Origin: Bacteroidota bacterium
GTDB lineage: Bacteria > Bacteroidota > Bacteroidia > Bacteroidales > GCA-2748055
DNA: 16,806 bases
Reading direction: 5' to 3'
Assembly: GCA_024244665.1 (NCBI GenBank)
Contig: JAAEOI010000602.1
Location: 1 to 16,806 of the forward strand
Positions within the stretch are counted from its first letter, which is position 1. Every line of letters begins with the position of its first letter. The notes under the pieces were generated by a model that made no database searches, was not told the origin of the DNA, and worked only from the letters and a program-made list of their open reading frames with translations. Below are positions 7,743 to 16,298 of this stretch, one piece after another. A program made the position numbers and the translations under genes.

Positions 7743-10700
7743 CTAGGATGGTTTGAAACACTGATCACTGTATTGTTTCGGGCTCAATCCATAGAACTTC
7801 TTAAAAGCCGTGGAGAAGTTACCCGGACTGCTGAATCCGATTTCGTAGGCGATGTCGGCCAGGCTCAATTGCCCCTCGGCAATCAGTGCCTTCCCCTTTT
7901 CCAGTTTGATCCGCCTGATGAAATCACTGGGTGAATAGGAAGTAAGGGCTTTGATCTTCCGGAAAAGGTGCATGCGGCTCAGACCGACTTCACCTCCAAG
8001 ATCATCCACGGAAAATTCACTGTTATCCAGGTTCTTATGGATAACTTCATTGATCCGCTCCATGAGCCTCGCATCCTGGGGTCGCAACCTGATCTCCTCT
8101 TCCATCTTCTCGCCGGTACCGCTGAGATGCCTCTGGATCCTGCTCATATGATTTATCATGTTCTCCACTGTGAGAAGAACCCGTTCCTCGGAAAAGGGCT
8201 TGGTGATATAGGCGTCCGCCCCGGTTTTCAACCCGGTGATCTCATTGTCAATACCGGATTTGGCGGTTAACAGGATCACAGGAATATGGCTGGTTTCCAA
8301 CCTCTCTTTGATGGCTTTGCACAGGCCGATCCCGTCCAGTTCGGGCATCATGATATCACTCAATACAATATCCACAGACTTTTCCTCAAGGAGCGACAGG
8401 GCCTGTATTCCATTTTCGGCCTGGTATACCTTATAATGCATACCCAGCAGTTCTGCAAGTGCCAGCCTTATTTCCCTGTTATCATCCACCACAAGGATCC
8501 TGTTCAACTTATCGCCCGAAGAGTCCGGTACTAATTCCAGAACTTCCTGTACATTGTCCCGTTCAATTTCCAATACACGTTCCCACTGTTCGGATGTGGA
8601 TATTTGTCCGGGAAGATCCGAAGCCAGCGCACTGGCTTCCTTCTCCGGGAGGGTGAAAAAGAAATGACTGCCTTCATTCTTACTGCTCTCCACGGAAACC
8701 TTTCCATCGTGCAGTTCCACCATTTGTTTGACCAGGGCCAGGCCGATTCCTGAACTCCCCAGCTCCCTCTCGGAGCTCAGCTCGTTGGCCGGATTAAAAA
8801 AACGGTCGAAGACATAGGGCAGTGCTTCCTTATCAATCCCCATTCCATTGTCATAAACGCCTATTTCTAAAAAGGAACCAGGATGACCCTCAACATCAAT
8901 AAGCACTTTGGCATACAAACGTATACTCCCACCATCAGTGGTGTATTTAAACGCATTGGACAAAAGATTAAACAGGACCTTACTGACCCTCTCCTGGTCC
9001 AGTACCCAGCGGATATCTTGGGGGGACACATCCAGCTCAAAGTTTATTCGGTGCTGTTCAGCAATATGCGAGAACATCCCCCGGAATTCTCTCAGAAAGA
9101 CTGGTACGTCCGTTTCCACAAAATTCATTTCGACCTTGCCCTGTTCCACCCTTCTGAAATCAATGATTTCATTGGTCAGGTTTAACAGCCTCCGGTAATT
9201 GAGGTCTATCATTTCAAGTTCCTGCTTTCCTTTTATTTGTCCGGCCCAGGCCCGGAGGAGACGTTTGACAGGATACCCCAGCAGTGTCAGGTGGGTGCGC
9301 AGCTCATGCGAAATATTGGTAAAAAACTGGAGCTTAAACTGGTTGAGCTGCTTCTCCTTTTCTCCATCCATGCGCGCAAGTTCAAGTGCATGCTTTCGAA
9401 GAGTAAAGGACCTTCCCAGCAAGACTACCAACACATTTATACCTAAAAAGATCAGTACATACAGAATGATGGCCCCTCTGCTTCTCCACAGGGGAGGTTT
9501 CACCTTTATATCCAGGCCAATGGATTGATTATCAATATGGCCTTCACGGCTGGAGGTGGCCACCAGGAAGCGGTAATCCCCCGGGGGTAGGTTGGAGTAG
9601 TTCGCACTGCGCCTCTCTTCAACAAATTGCCAGGTGGGATCCTGCCCCAGCCCTTCCATTTTCACAGCATATCTCGTACTGGCAGGGGAGAGGAAATTCA
9701 GGGCCACATAGTCAATGGTAATGCCTGTCTGATTATAATCCAGGACAATGGATTGGGTACGGGAAATATGCTTCTGAAGGGGGGAAGATGGAGAATAGTC
9801 CACGCGCTCGTTAAATATTTTGAAATCGGTAAAATGCAGCACTGGTTTATCCACATAGTGAGTATGGATACTAAAACGGTTTACTATAGCCACATTCAGG
9901 CCATAACCTCTATTGCTTCCAAAATAGATAAGGTTTTCATCGGCAAACTTTGCATTATTGAACAAACCATTGTCCAGGCCATCCTCCTTGTCATAAAAAT
10001 GGATGTTCATGGAATTCAAATTCATTGTGGCCAGGCCATTTAATGTACTGAGCCAGAGCAATGAATCCGATCCCTGTATAATTGATTTCACGCGATTGGA
10101 TGGAAGACCATCCTGTACCATAAAAGCCTGGAATCTCCCGGACCCTGGATCCAGGAGGTTCAGCCCCCCATCTCCGGTTCCCACCCACAGATTGTTCCTT
10201 GAATCCCTGAAAATATCCCAGATATTGTTGTCATTGAGGGATCGGGGATTACCAGGATCATGCAGGTAACGTTTAATGAAAGTCCTGCTACCCTTGTCGA
10301 AGAGATTCAGCCCCCCCCCGAATATGCCTACCCAGAGCTTGTTCCCTTCTCCCTCACAGAGGCTGATCACATTGTAATTTCCTATGGACGGATCATCTGG
10401 CGGCGGTGCTGTATAGGCCATGACCTCTCCTGTGATTGAATTCATATAAATCAAGCCCCTCGAGTCGGATCCCATCCAGAAATCCCCCCTTTCGTCCATT
10501 GTGATTTCCACAATGGCCGAACTCAGAATACCGTCCTTGTCCCTCCATAGAGTAATGACTCCCGACTCAAGATCCATCACATCCAGGCCCCTGTCTGTCC
10601 CGATAATCAACCTGTCAGAATCTGCAAACAGCGACCGGATATTACCTGAGGATAGGCCCGAGTCCTCATCATACCGCCGGGTTACTCCTCTTGCACTATA

Positions 10701-11846
10701 GCTGTAGAGACCTTCCACGCTCCCGATCCATATGGTTCCGCGGGAATCTTTTACAATGGCCTGCACGGATGGTGATTGCACAGGAAGGTAGCTAATCATC
10801 TCCTGTTTATTGATAATTGCCTTCATTCCCTCGGAGATGGTGCCGATCCAGGAATTACCCTGCCGGTCCTCATAAATAACCTGCACCGTGCTCTGGGAAA
10901 ATAAAAAGGTATTGCTTTCCGAAAAACCATATCCTTCCGCCCCCTTCTCAATAACTCCATGGGTTAATCCTTCCCCTTTGACAGCAACCCAGATTGAAAC
11001 ACTGTCCCGTTTTGAAATTGTGGTAATATGTCCCCTTTCACACCTGTTCCCACCTCTGCTTCGCACGCGGATCAGCCGTCCCCCGGGCAGCTGAAGTGCA
11101 TACAATCCTTCCTCCGTGCCAAGCAGTATTTCATCTGTTCCCATGGGCCACATGCAGGTCACCGGTAGCCCGGAATCATCAGATGCGCCTTTTGGAACCA
11201 GGAAATGGCGGAAGGAATTCCCGGAAGCATCCAGGTAGTTTACCACTCCGTCAGCACAAAGAAAAACGCATCCTCCACCAGGCAGCTCCTGCATCTGAAG
11301 CAGATGGTTATTGGAAAGTGCTCCCGGATTCCCGTCCTGGTGTTTATATCGAACTACGCTATCCTTCTCCGGATGATAATATACCAGGCCATCAAGTGTG
11401 CCAAACCAATAGGCCCCTTTGCTGTTTTGATGGACAAACATCACATGGTCATGTAAAATCACATTGCCCGGGTCAAGGGAATCTGAAATCCTGATAAACC
11501 TTTGCCTTTCTGCATCAAACCGGTTCACGCCACCCCCCCAGGTGGAAACCAGGAGCCGGTTGCTACGGTCAATCATCAGGTGTCTGATGTTGTTGTGAGA
11601 GATCCCGGTTTGTTTGTCAATCTCGTAGTGAAACTTTTCAAAGCTGTAGCCATCGTAGCGCAGAAGACCATACTGGGTACCCACCCAGATAAATCCGTCA
11701 CCATCCTGAATGATACTGGTCACATTGGGATGGGACAGGCCCTCATTCAGGGAGAAAGATTCAAATACCTGGGCCATACCGGGAAGGCACATCCCTGTCC
11801 ACATGCCCCAAAAAACAGATGCGTAAATAATCTTTCTGAAGCTCAA
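7743..11846 (-). CDS. Hybrid two-component system sensor/regulator (HTCS)
   Basis: One-polypeptide sensor and transcription activator of glycan loci (1367 aa). Residues 1-26 are a signal peptide or first membrane anchor. Residues about 30-660 hold about a dozen Reg_prop beta-propeller repeats (STWGGGVNRFD, GIFGGGLNLFD, GTGDGGLNLLD). A Y_Y_Y domain spans about 700-782 and a membrane segment 791-811. The HisKA dimerisation helix has phospho-acceptor H847 in SHELRTHLTLL. The HATPase follows, with N-box near N960/N964, G1 DNGMG at 999-1003 and G2 GSSGIGLAL near 1030. The receiver has acidic pair D1121/D1122, phospho-acceptor D1164 (LSDIMMP) and K1216. An AraC-type HTH covers about 1262-1362. The frame starts at TTG (11846-11844): an in-frame TAA at 11861-11859 leaves no ATG upstream, and this start gives the best signal sequence. 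The conserved Pro after H847-ELRT is His here. It probably reads through from the 413-aa gene 78 bp upstream and controls this locus. Confidence 0.95.
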   Translation of the reverse strand: MSFRKIIYASVFWGMWTGMCLPGMAQVFESFSLNEGLSHPNVTSIIQDGDGFIWVGTQYGLLRYDGYSFEKFHYEIDKQTGISHNNIRHLMIDRSNRLLVSTWGGGVNRFDAERQRFIRISDSLDPGNVILHDHVMFVHQNSKGAYWFGTLDGLVYYHPEKDSVVRYKHQDGNPGALSNNHLLQMQELPGGGCVFLCADGVVNYLDASGNSFRHFLVPKGASDDSGLPVTCMWPMGTDEILLGTEEGLYALQLPGGRLIRVRSRGGNRCERGHITTISKRDSVSIWVAVKGEGLTHGVIEKGAEGYGFSESNTFLFSQSTVQVIYEDRQGNSWIGTISEGMKAIINKQEMISYLPVQSPSVQAIVKDSRGTIWIGSVEGLYSYSARGVTRRYDEDSGLSSGNIRSLFADSDRLIIGTDRGLDVMDLESGVITLWRDKDGILSSAIVEITMDERGDFWMGSDSRGLIYMNSITGEVMAYTAPPPDDPSIGNYNVISLCEGEGNKLWVGIFGGGLNLFDKGSRTFIKRYLHDPGNPRSLNDNNIWDIFRDSRNNLWVGTGDGGLNLLDPGSGRFQAFMVQDGLPSNRVKSIIQGSDSLLWLSTLNGLATMNLNSMNIHFYDKEDGLDNGLFNNAKFADENLIYFGSNRGYGLNVAIVNRFSIHTHYVDKPVLHFTDFKIFNERVDYSPSSPLQKHISRTQSIVLDYNQTGITIDYVALNFLSPASTRYAVKMEGLGQDPTWQFVEERRSANYSNLPPGDYRFLVATSSREGHIDNQSIGLDIKVKPPLWRSRGAIILYVLIFLGINVLVVLLGRSFTLRKHALELARMDGEKEKQLNQFKLQFFTNISHELRTHLTLLGYPVKRLLRAWAGQIKGKQELEMIDLNYRRLLNLTNEIIDFRRVEQGKVEMNFVETDVPVFLREFRGMFSHIAEQHRINFELDVSPQDIRWVLDQERVSKVLFNLLSNAFKYTTDGGSIRLYAKVLIDVEGHPGSFLEIGVYDNGMGIDKEALPYVFDRFFNPANELSSERELGSSGIGLALVKQMVELHDGKVSVESSKNEGSHFFFTLPEKEASALASDLPGQISTSEQWERVLEIERDNVQEVLELVPDSSGDKLNRILVVDDNREIRLALAELLGMHYKVYQAENGIQALSLLEEKSVDIVLSDIMMPELDGIGLCKAIKERLETSHIPVILLTAKSGIDNEITGLKTGADAYITKPFSEERVLLTVENMINHMSRIQRHLSGTGEKMEEEIRLRPQDARLMERINEVIHKNLDNSEFSVDDLGGEVGLSRMHLFRKIKALTSYSPSDFIRRIKLEKGKALIAEGQLSLADIAYEIGFSSPGNFSTAFKKFYGLSPKQYSDQCFKPS
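10311..10319 (-). repeat. Nine-G homopolymer inside the HTCS sensor domain
   Basis: On the coding strand, nine G in a row encode Gly510-Gly512 of the propeller motif GIFGGGLNLFD. The frame is intact at nine. Runs of this length are prone to polymerase slippage and to sequencing error. Confidence 0.7.
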
Positions 11847-11848
11847 GG

Positions 11849-11948
11849 ATCGATCAGATTAAGGCTTAATTCCAGATAAAGATCATCTTTTTTAACGGAA
11901 TAATCGAGCCTGCTAAAGCATTCTTTAGTGAAAACGCATCTGATCGAT
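11849..11948 (-). repeat. 11-bp inverted repeat framing the 413-aa/HTCS junction, with smaller nested hairpins
   Basis: The arms ATCGATCAGAT (11849-11859) and ATCTGATCGAT (11938-11948) are perfect reverse complements, 78 bp apart. Between them lie CTAAAG-CATT-CTTTAG (11913-11928, over the 413-aa stop codon) and ATTAAG-G-CTTAAT (11858-11870). In the transcript the 3' arm ends two bases before the TTG start of the HTCS. It could fold into a structure hiding that start, or the arms could be protein-binding sites; both are inference. Confidence 0.4.
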
Positions 11949-13166
11949 TAATATCCTGGCGAGGCCCCCGGTCTCTTTAAACTCGAACTCGAGGATAAAT
12001 CCATTGAGGACAGGCGGAATCCGGGGGGAGTTTCCAAGTGCAATCCTGTAGTGATGAAACCGGTTATCGTTGAGAAGATCAAGATTATAGATATACCCCT
12101 CCCCTGCAGGGGAGAGACAGTGAAGCCTGGCAGATTGAAGGGCTTCAGGAAACACGCCACTGATAGAAAAGGTCATATTCGATCCCGGCTTATGGAAAAA
12201 CTGGGGACTATGGACCTGGATCACTCTTGATTGTGGCCGGATTTTCAGCCGCCCTTCAAGGGGCCATCCCTGATCTGTGGCCCTGGTGTAGAAAAAATGC
12301 TCTCTGCCATCCACGAAATCATAGCCGGGTTCAACATCCTTCACCCGCTTTTTTTGGGCAAATCTCCTGATCTCTTTCAGGCTGCCGATCTTTAAACAAT
12401 ACCCGTATTCATATTCCAAATTATGGTCCACGATCTCCTGCAAAACGGGAGCACAATAGCCTGCTGCCTTTTCCCGGGTATCTCCATCTTCCACTTTACC
12501 ACTAAATCCTCCCACATAAGATTGGACCTCAGGACTAATAATACCCAGTCCGATTCCTTCTTCGTTCAAAAAAGCCACCCAGTGCTCTGTCGCCTGCCAC
12601 CGGCTCCAATCCGGGTTATTTTCGGAAAATCGCAGAATTTCTTCCGGTTTATCCATGGTATAGGGAGCCATACCCGTATAGCTAAGGAGCCTGGAATAGG
12701 AAATATTCACGTATGCAGCAGGCAGCTCCAGCTCCCGGGATTCATGGTGTGTCTGCCCCATCCCTGCATTCAGCAGGCGACATTGTACATCCACATGCTC
12801 CTCCTCTATCTTGATGAAGGACTCTATAACGCAATTCCCCTCAACCTGTTCCGGGGGACCCTCTCTGGAAATGGTTTTAAGATAGAGGGAATCCTCTCCA
12901 TGAAAATACTCAATTACCATTGATTGAAAATCCCCTGAATCCTCAGAAAAGAAAGACAATTGCAGATGCCTGTCCCGATCGAAATTATTGATAATATTTC
13001 CTTCTGTCCCGGGACCACTCAGGTAGGTGATAGCCCCTCCCAGCCCGAGGTCCACCCCAAGCCTGATTCCCGCTCTCTCAATATAAAGGATGCTGTCACT
13101 AGCTCCGGAAAGCTGTACAGCCAGGGAAAGAAATAGATATGTCAACAGGTTACGCAAGGGTATCAA
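11925..13166 (-). CDS. Secreted beta-sandwich-like protein of unknown function (polysaccharide locus)
   Basis: The 413-aa protein begins with a Sec signal (MIPLRNLLTYLFLSLAVQLSG). Residues about 28-270 contain a GVDLGLGGAITYLSG motif near 37-51, HESRELELPAAYVN near 141-154, ATEHWVAFLNEEGIGLGI at 192-209 and APVLQEIVDHNLEYEYGY around 239-256. This resembles uncharacterised secreted proteins with a galactose-mutarotase-like or similar all-beta fold. Residues about 300-413 look like a separate beta-sandwich, ending ILIDQMRFH, which may bind carbohydrate. The start is a TTG at 13166-13164, 15 bases after the stop of the 964-aa gene and in the same frame; no ATG exists between that stop and the signal peptide. 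Translation is therefore probably coupled to the upstream gene. I do not recognise a named family; lyase, hydrolase or binding protein all remain possible. Confidence 0.82.
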   Translation of the reverse strand: MIPLRNLLTYLFLSLAVQLSGASDSILYIERAGIRLGVDLGLGGAITYLSGPGTEGNIINNFDRDRHLQLSFFSEDSGDFQSMVIEYFHGEDSLYLKTISREGPPEQVEGNCVIESFIKIEEEHVDVQCRLLNAGMGQTHHESRELELPAAYVNISYSRLLSYTGMAPYTMDKPEEILRFSENNPDWSRWQATEHWVAFLNEEGIGLGIISPEVQSYVGGFSGKVEDGDTREKAAGYCAPVLQEIVDHNLEYEYGYCLKIGSLKEIRRFAQKKRVKDVEPGYDFVDGREHFFYTRATDQGWPLEGRLKIRPQSRVIQVHSPQFFHKPGSNMTFSISGVFPEALQSARLHCLSPAGEGYIYNLDLLNDNRFHHYRIALGNSPRIPPVLNGFILEFEFKETGGLARILIDQMRFH

Positions 13167-13181
13167 TATTAGAATATGATG

Positions 13182-16076
13182 TTATTTAAGCACAAGCATT
13201 TTTCCGCTCGTACTGCCATCCACCTCAAATTTCAGGTATCCGCCGGCTATTGTGTGCTTCACTTTTTTCCCGTTTTCAAAACTGAGGCCGGCACCTTTGA
13301 GCTTCACAGATCCAGGAAGGGGAATGGCCACTTCTCCATCTCCTTCCACCAGGATGAGCATTTCATCAGAATCTGTCAGGGATGGGGCAAAGGCAATCCG
13401 GTCCAGTTTCCCATGCGCAAAAACATAGAGCTTGCCATCAACTTCCACCTCTTTGCAGTTCTCTCCCCCGAAGGCAAGCAGCTCATTCTGTGCATTGGTC
13501 CGGAATGCCACACTAAGCGATCCATGATAGCTAAGGCTATGGCCATTTACGCGGAAATCCTCCATTAAAAGCTCATCCGAAGGCAGCGGGTTTGCCTCCA
13601 GGACAAGGGCATCGACCTCCGGATCCCTTGAGAATCCCCCGGGCCAGGTCTCCCGGTGATCGCGATAGTGTCTGACCAGTACAGTGGCTCCGTTGGGAAA
13701 ACGGGTGGCCAGGTAATCAGTGGTCCGTGAAACATGCTCTGTATTGTCATTGACCCCTTCGAAAATCCCGGTGGATAAGTAGGCTCCGGTGTGATCAAGA
13801 ATTTCAAACAGGGTCCTGGTCTCATAACCCAGGCTGCCCGATTGGTCGTCCCGTGGCCTGAATCCAAAATACCAGGCATTCCCTTTTCGGGTTCCCACCA
13901 GCAGTGTATTGTCACAGTAAGCCACTCTTTCAGTTTCCCGGGCAGCATCCACCGGGTAGATCCGGTCCACCTGAAAATCACTCAGAATATACTGTGGCGG
14001 GATCTCTTTCATGCTACCTGCAAAATCGATACGTGCGCCCGGTGCGATCCTGCCCATGGGCTCCGGAACCGAAATTTTTACTCCAAAAAGCGCTTCCCAT
14101 TTTGCCTGGCATGGTTCGCCTTTTGCATTGATTACCGGGGGTGGTCCGAACCACAGGCTTTGGCCTCCCTTATTCACCAGGTCAGCCATCAGATCAAGCA
14201 ATCCCTTGTTGGGCAGAGGCTCGAAAAGTGACACCAGGGTGGTGTACTTTTTATCCTTTATCAGGATCTCCCCCTTTTCATTGATTTTTGCCAGTTCAAG
14301 CAGCTTTTCCGCCGTGATGAAATTGCAGTATCCATACTGGGTAACCCAGGAACCAAATCGTTCATCCACGGCCACCAGATTCATGGGATAAAGCACCAGT
14401 ACATCCACATCACGGTGTATGTGACCGGTGATCAGGTCTATGGATTTCGAGCGTGGAGCCCCGCCATAGGCGTCATTCACTGCGGCTTTCCTCCTTTTCA
14501 CCTCTTCCGGCATGCCCCAGAATGCGGGGTAGGCATTGGGTTTGCGGTTCAACACACCCAGGGAGGTTGCCATTGCCGCCCCGTAGTAGTTGCGGTCGTT
14601 CCACCCCAGTTCGGCAAAATCGTTCCGGGTGGGTTCCAGGTATTCACCCCACTTGAAATAGTCGTAACAGGCAGCAGCAGCCTGCTGAACTGTATTACCC
14701 CAAACAAAATTGGGCGTATATTCATATTTGTAGGCATGCCTTTCAAGGGACTCCAGGTCCCACATGTCCACCGTGGGGCTTTCTGCCCAGGATGAATGCC
14801 CATGGGTTCCCCAATCCTCCACTCCAAACAATTCGCTTGCATAGGTCTTTGCACCCTTAAAAAGATCCACTACATGCTCATTGAGCAAACGATAGTAATT
14901 ATCCCTGAATAAAAAGGTACGGTGTATGTCCGTTTTGCTATTGCCCTGCACATACTGTACATGCCGGGTGGCCATTACCGAAGTTGAATTTATATCCGGA
15001 CCACAGGCAAAATATAGAAAATCCTTCTCTTCGAAGGGAACGCCAAACAGCTCTTCATAGTGTTCTCCAAGTGCCTGGGAATAGTACCGGACTGCCAGCT
15101 GGCCGTTGTCGTGATGTCCGAAATAGACCCAATCCTGTTGCAAATGCAATTCATCGGAATAGAAATGCTGAAGGTTGATCCCCTCGTCCTTGTATTTCTT
15201 CAGGAGATTCTCCAGGAAAGGAGTTGCCTCCGCACTGAAATACTCCATTTCCGGCACCTCATATTCCAAAAGGACCAGGACGCGGTCATAGCCTTTCAAT
15301 TCCTCAGAACCTTTGGAATATACCTCTATCCGCCTGGACCTGTCCACGTTCTGACCGGATCCCGAGGTGGCACTCCACAGGTCGGTATCCATGTCGGTAT
15401 CGTCGCCAGGAACCGGAATCTCCCACTGGGAGTAGTCGATACCCTCAAGAGGGAGGATATTCTCCCTCTCCACCACCTTATACATGGTATGGGCCAATTG
15501 CTTTTCCTTAAAGGCATAGGCCTTCACACCTTTAAGTTCGATATTAAATTTGCCTTTGTTGTTGGTCCAGTACAATTGCTGCCAGAGTTGCACGTTGAAT
15601 TTTCCGGACTGCGGATCACGGTAACCTACTTTATAATGCATACAACGGCCAGTCTCACCGGTCTGCTTTTTAAAGGCAGGACCCAGCTCCAGCGGGCTCA
15701 GAAGACTGAGACCCATACCCATTCCATATGAAGAAGCAAATTCAGCAATCACCTTAATCTTCGCCACATATTCGTCGCTGTCGGGCGTAAGGAGACGAAC
15801 CGTCCCGGCCTGTTGCCTGTACTGCCTGAAAAACTCATCGAAGGCAATGGTCAGCGTATGGTCACCCCGTTTTTGGGCATATTCACATATCTCGCGCAGA
15901 CTGGCATAACGTTTATTATAACCTGTAGACAGATCGATCTTTTTATCCGGATCGAGCAGGTCGTTTAATTGTTGGTCGCTGGTAAGAATAATGGTGGCTG
16001 ATTGCGCTACAGCGCACATAAGGATCAGCAACAGGAAAAAGGTGGTTCTCTTTTGGATGATATGAAGGTCTGGCAT
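13182..16076 (-). CDS. Secreted putative glycoside hydrolase (TIM-barrel plus Rossmann-like domain), family not recognised
   Basis: The 964-aa protein has a Sec signal (about residues 1-27; TTFFLLLILMCAVAQS). Residues about 50-530 look like an alpha/beta barrel. Candidate catalytic acids are E309 in HFYSDELHLQQDW and E432 in THGHSSWAESPTVDMW. Residues about 545-770 look like a Rossmann/glutamine-amidotransferase-like domain of the kind that follows the barrel in GH42 and related large glycosidases (VDVLVLYPMNLVAV, YTTLVSLFEPLP, LVNKGGQSLWFGPPP, LLVGTRKGNAWYFGFRP). Residues about 780-964 form all-beta C-terminal segments. The order recalls GH42 and GH106 enzymes, but I cannot assign either. 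ATG at 16076-16074 gives the signal peptide. The sulfatase ends 222 bp upstream with its own candidate promoter between, and the 413-aa gene begins 15 bp downstream. Enzyme class is an inference from fold-like motifs; the catalytic residues are guesses. Confidence 0.82.
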   Translation of the reverse strand: MPDLHIIQKRTTFFLLLILMCAVAQSATIILTSDQQLNDLLDPDKKIDLSTGYNKRYASLREICEYAQKRGDHTLTIAFDEFFRQYRQQAGTVRLLTPDSDEYVAKIKVIAEFASSYGMGMGLSLLSPLELGPAFKKQTGETGRCMHYKVGYRDPQSGKFNVQLWQQLYWTNNKGKFNIELKGVKAYAFKEKQLAHTMYKVVERENILPLEGIDYSQWEIPVPGDDTDMDTDLWSATSGSGQNVDRSRRIEVYSKGSEELKGYDRVLVLLEYEVPEMEYFSAEATPFLENLLKKYKDEGINLQHFYSDELHLQQDWVYFGHHDNGQLAVRYYSQALGEHYEELFGVPFEEKDFLYFACGPDINSTSVMATRHVQYVQGNSKTDIHRTFLFRDNYYRLLNEHVVDLFKGAKTYASELFGVEDWGTHGHSSWAESPTVDMWDLESLERHAYKYEYTPNFVWGNTVQQAAAACYDYFKWGEYLEPTRNDFAELGWNDRNYYGAAMATSLGVLNRKPNAYPAFWGMPEEVKRRKAAVNDAYGGAPRSKSIDLITGHIHRDVDVLVLYPMNLVAVDERFGSWVTQYGYCNFITAEKLLELAKINEKGEILIKDKKYTTLVSLFEPLPNKGLLDLMADLVNKGGQSLWFGPPPVINAKGEPCQAKWEALFGVKISVPEPMGRIAPGARIDFAGSMKEIPPQYILSDFQVDRIYPVDAARETERVAYCDNTLLVGTRKGNAWYFGFRPRDDQSGSLGYETRTLFEILDHTGAYLSTGIFEGVNDNTEHVSRTTDYLATRFPNGATVLVRHYRDHRETWPGGFSRDPEVDALVLEANPLPSDELLMEDFRVNGHSLSYHGSLSVAFRTNAQNELLAFGGENCKEVEVDGKLYVFAHGKLDRIAFAPSLTDSDEMLILVEGDGEVAIPLPGSVKLKGAGLSFENGKKVKHTIAGGYLKFEVDGSTSGKMLVLK

Positions 16077-16100
16077 GATGAAAGTTGAATCGAATTATAA

Positions 16101-16128
16101 ATGAATATCCTTCTTCAAAAATATTCAT
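16101..16128. repeat. 8-bp inverted repeat upstream of the putative glycoside hydrolase gene
   Basis: ATGAATAT (16101-16108) and ATATTCAT (16121-16128) are perfect inverted arms with a 12-base spacer, so their centres are 20 bp apart, about two helix turns. The right arm overlaps the candidate -7 box at 16116-16123. It could be an operator for a dimeric regulator or a 5'-leader hairpin. Confidence 0.45.
16116..16123 (-). promoter_or_regulatory. Candidate Bacteroidota -7 promoter box (TATTTTTG) for the 964-aa gene
   Basis: Read on the minus strand, TATTTTTG matches TAnnTTTG exactly. It lies about 40 bp upstream of the ATG, giving a leader of about 30 nt. No TTG lies at the usual -33 distance, which fits activator dependence. 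The box sits inside the inverted repeat at 16101-16128. Confidence 0.4.
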
Positions 16129-16298
16129 CCCTGCTCATTTTATCATCTGCCGGGGTAACAAAAGCCTTTGACCATGTACCAAATCGGGCTTTTTATGCCA
16201 AAAAGTGCAAAAAAAGGATCATATTGTGCATGGACTCTGAACTATCCAGCATCGTAAAACAAATGATCAGTGGCTTTCACATCATGGGCGTGCCATAA

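Noticed and set aside
15060..15731. 223-aa plus-strand open frame
   Set aside because: Antisense to the 964-aa gene and without protein-like features.
16101..16298. 65-aa plus-strand frame between sulfatase and the 964-aa gene
   Set aside because: It opposes both neighbours, overlaps the candidate promoter and inverted repeat, and shows no family resemblance.
16077..16298. Terminator between the sulfatase and the 964-aa gene
   Set aside because: A seven-T run occurs on the minus strand but no adequate GC-rich stem precedes it; read-through from the sulfatase remains likely.
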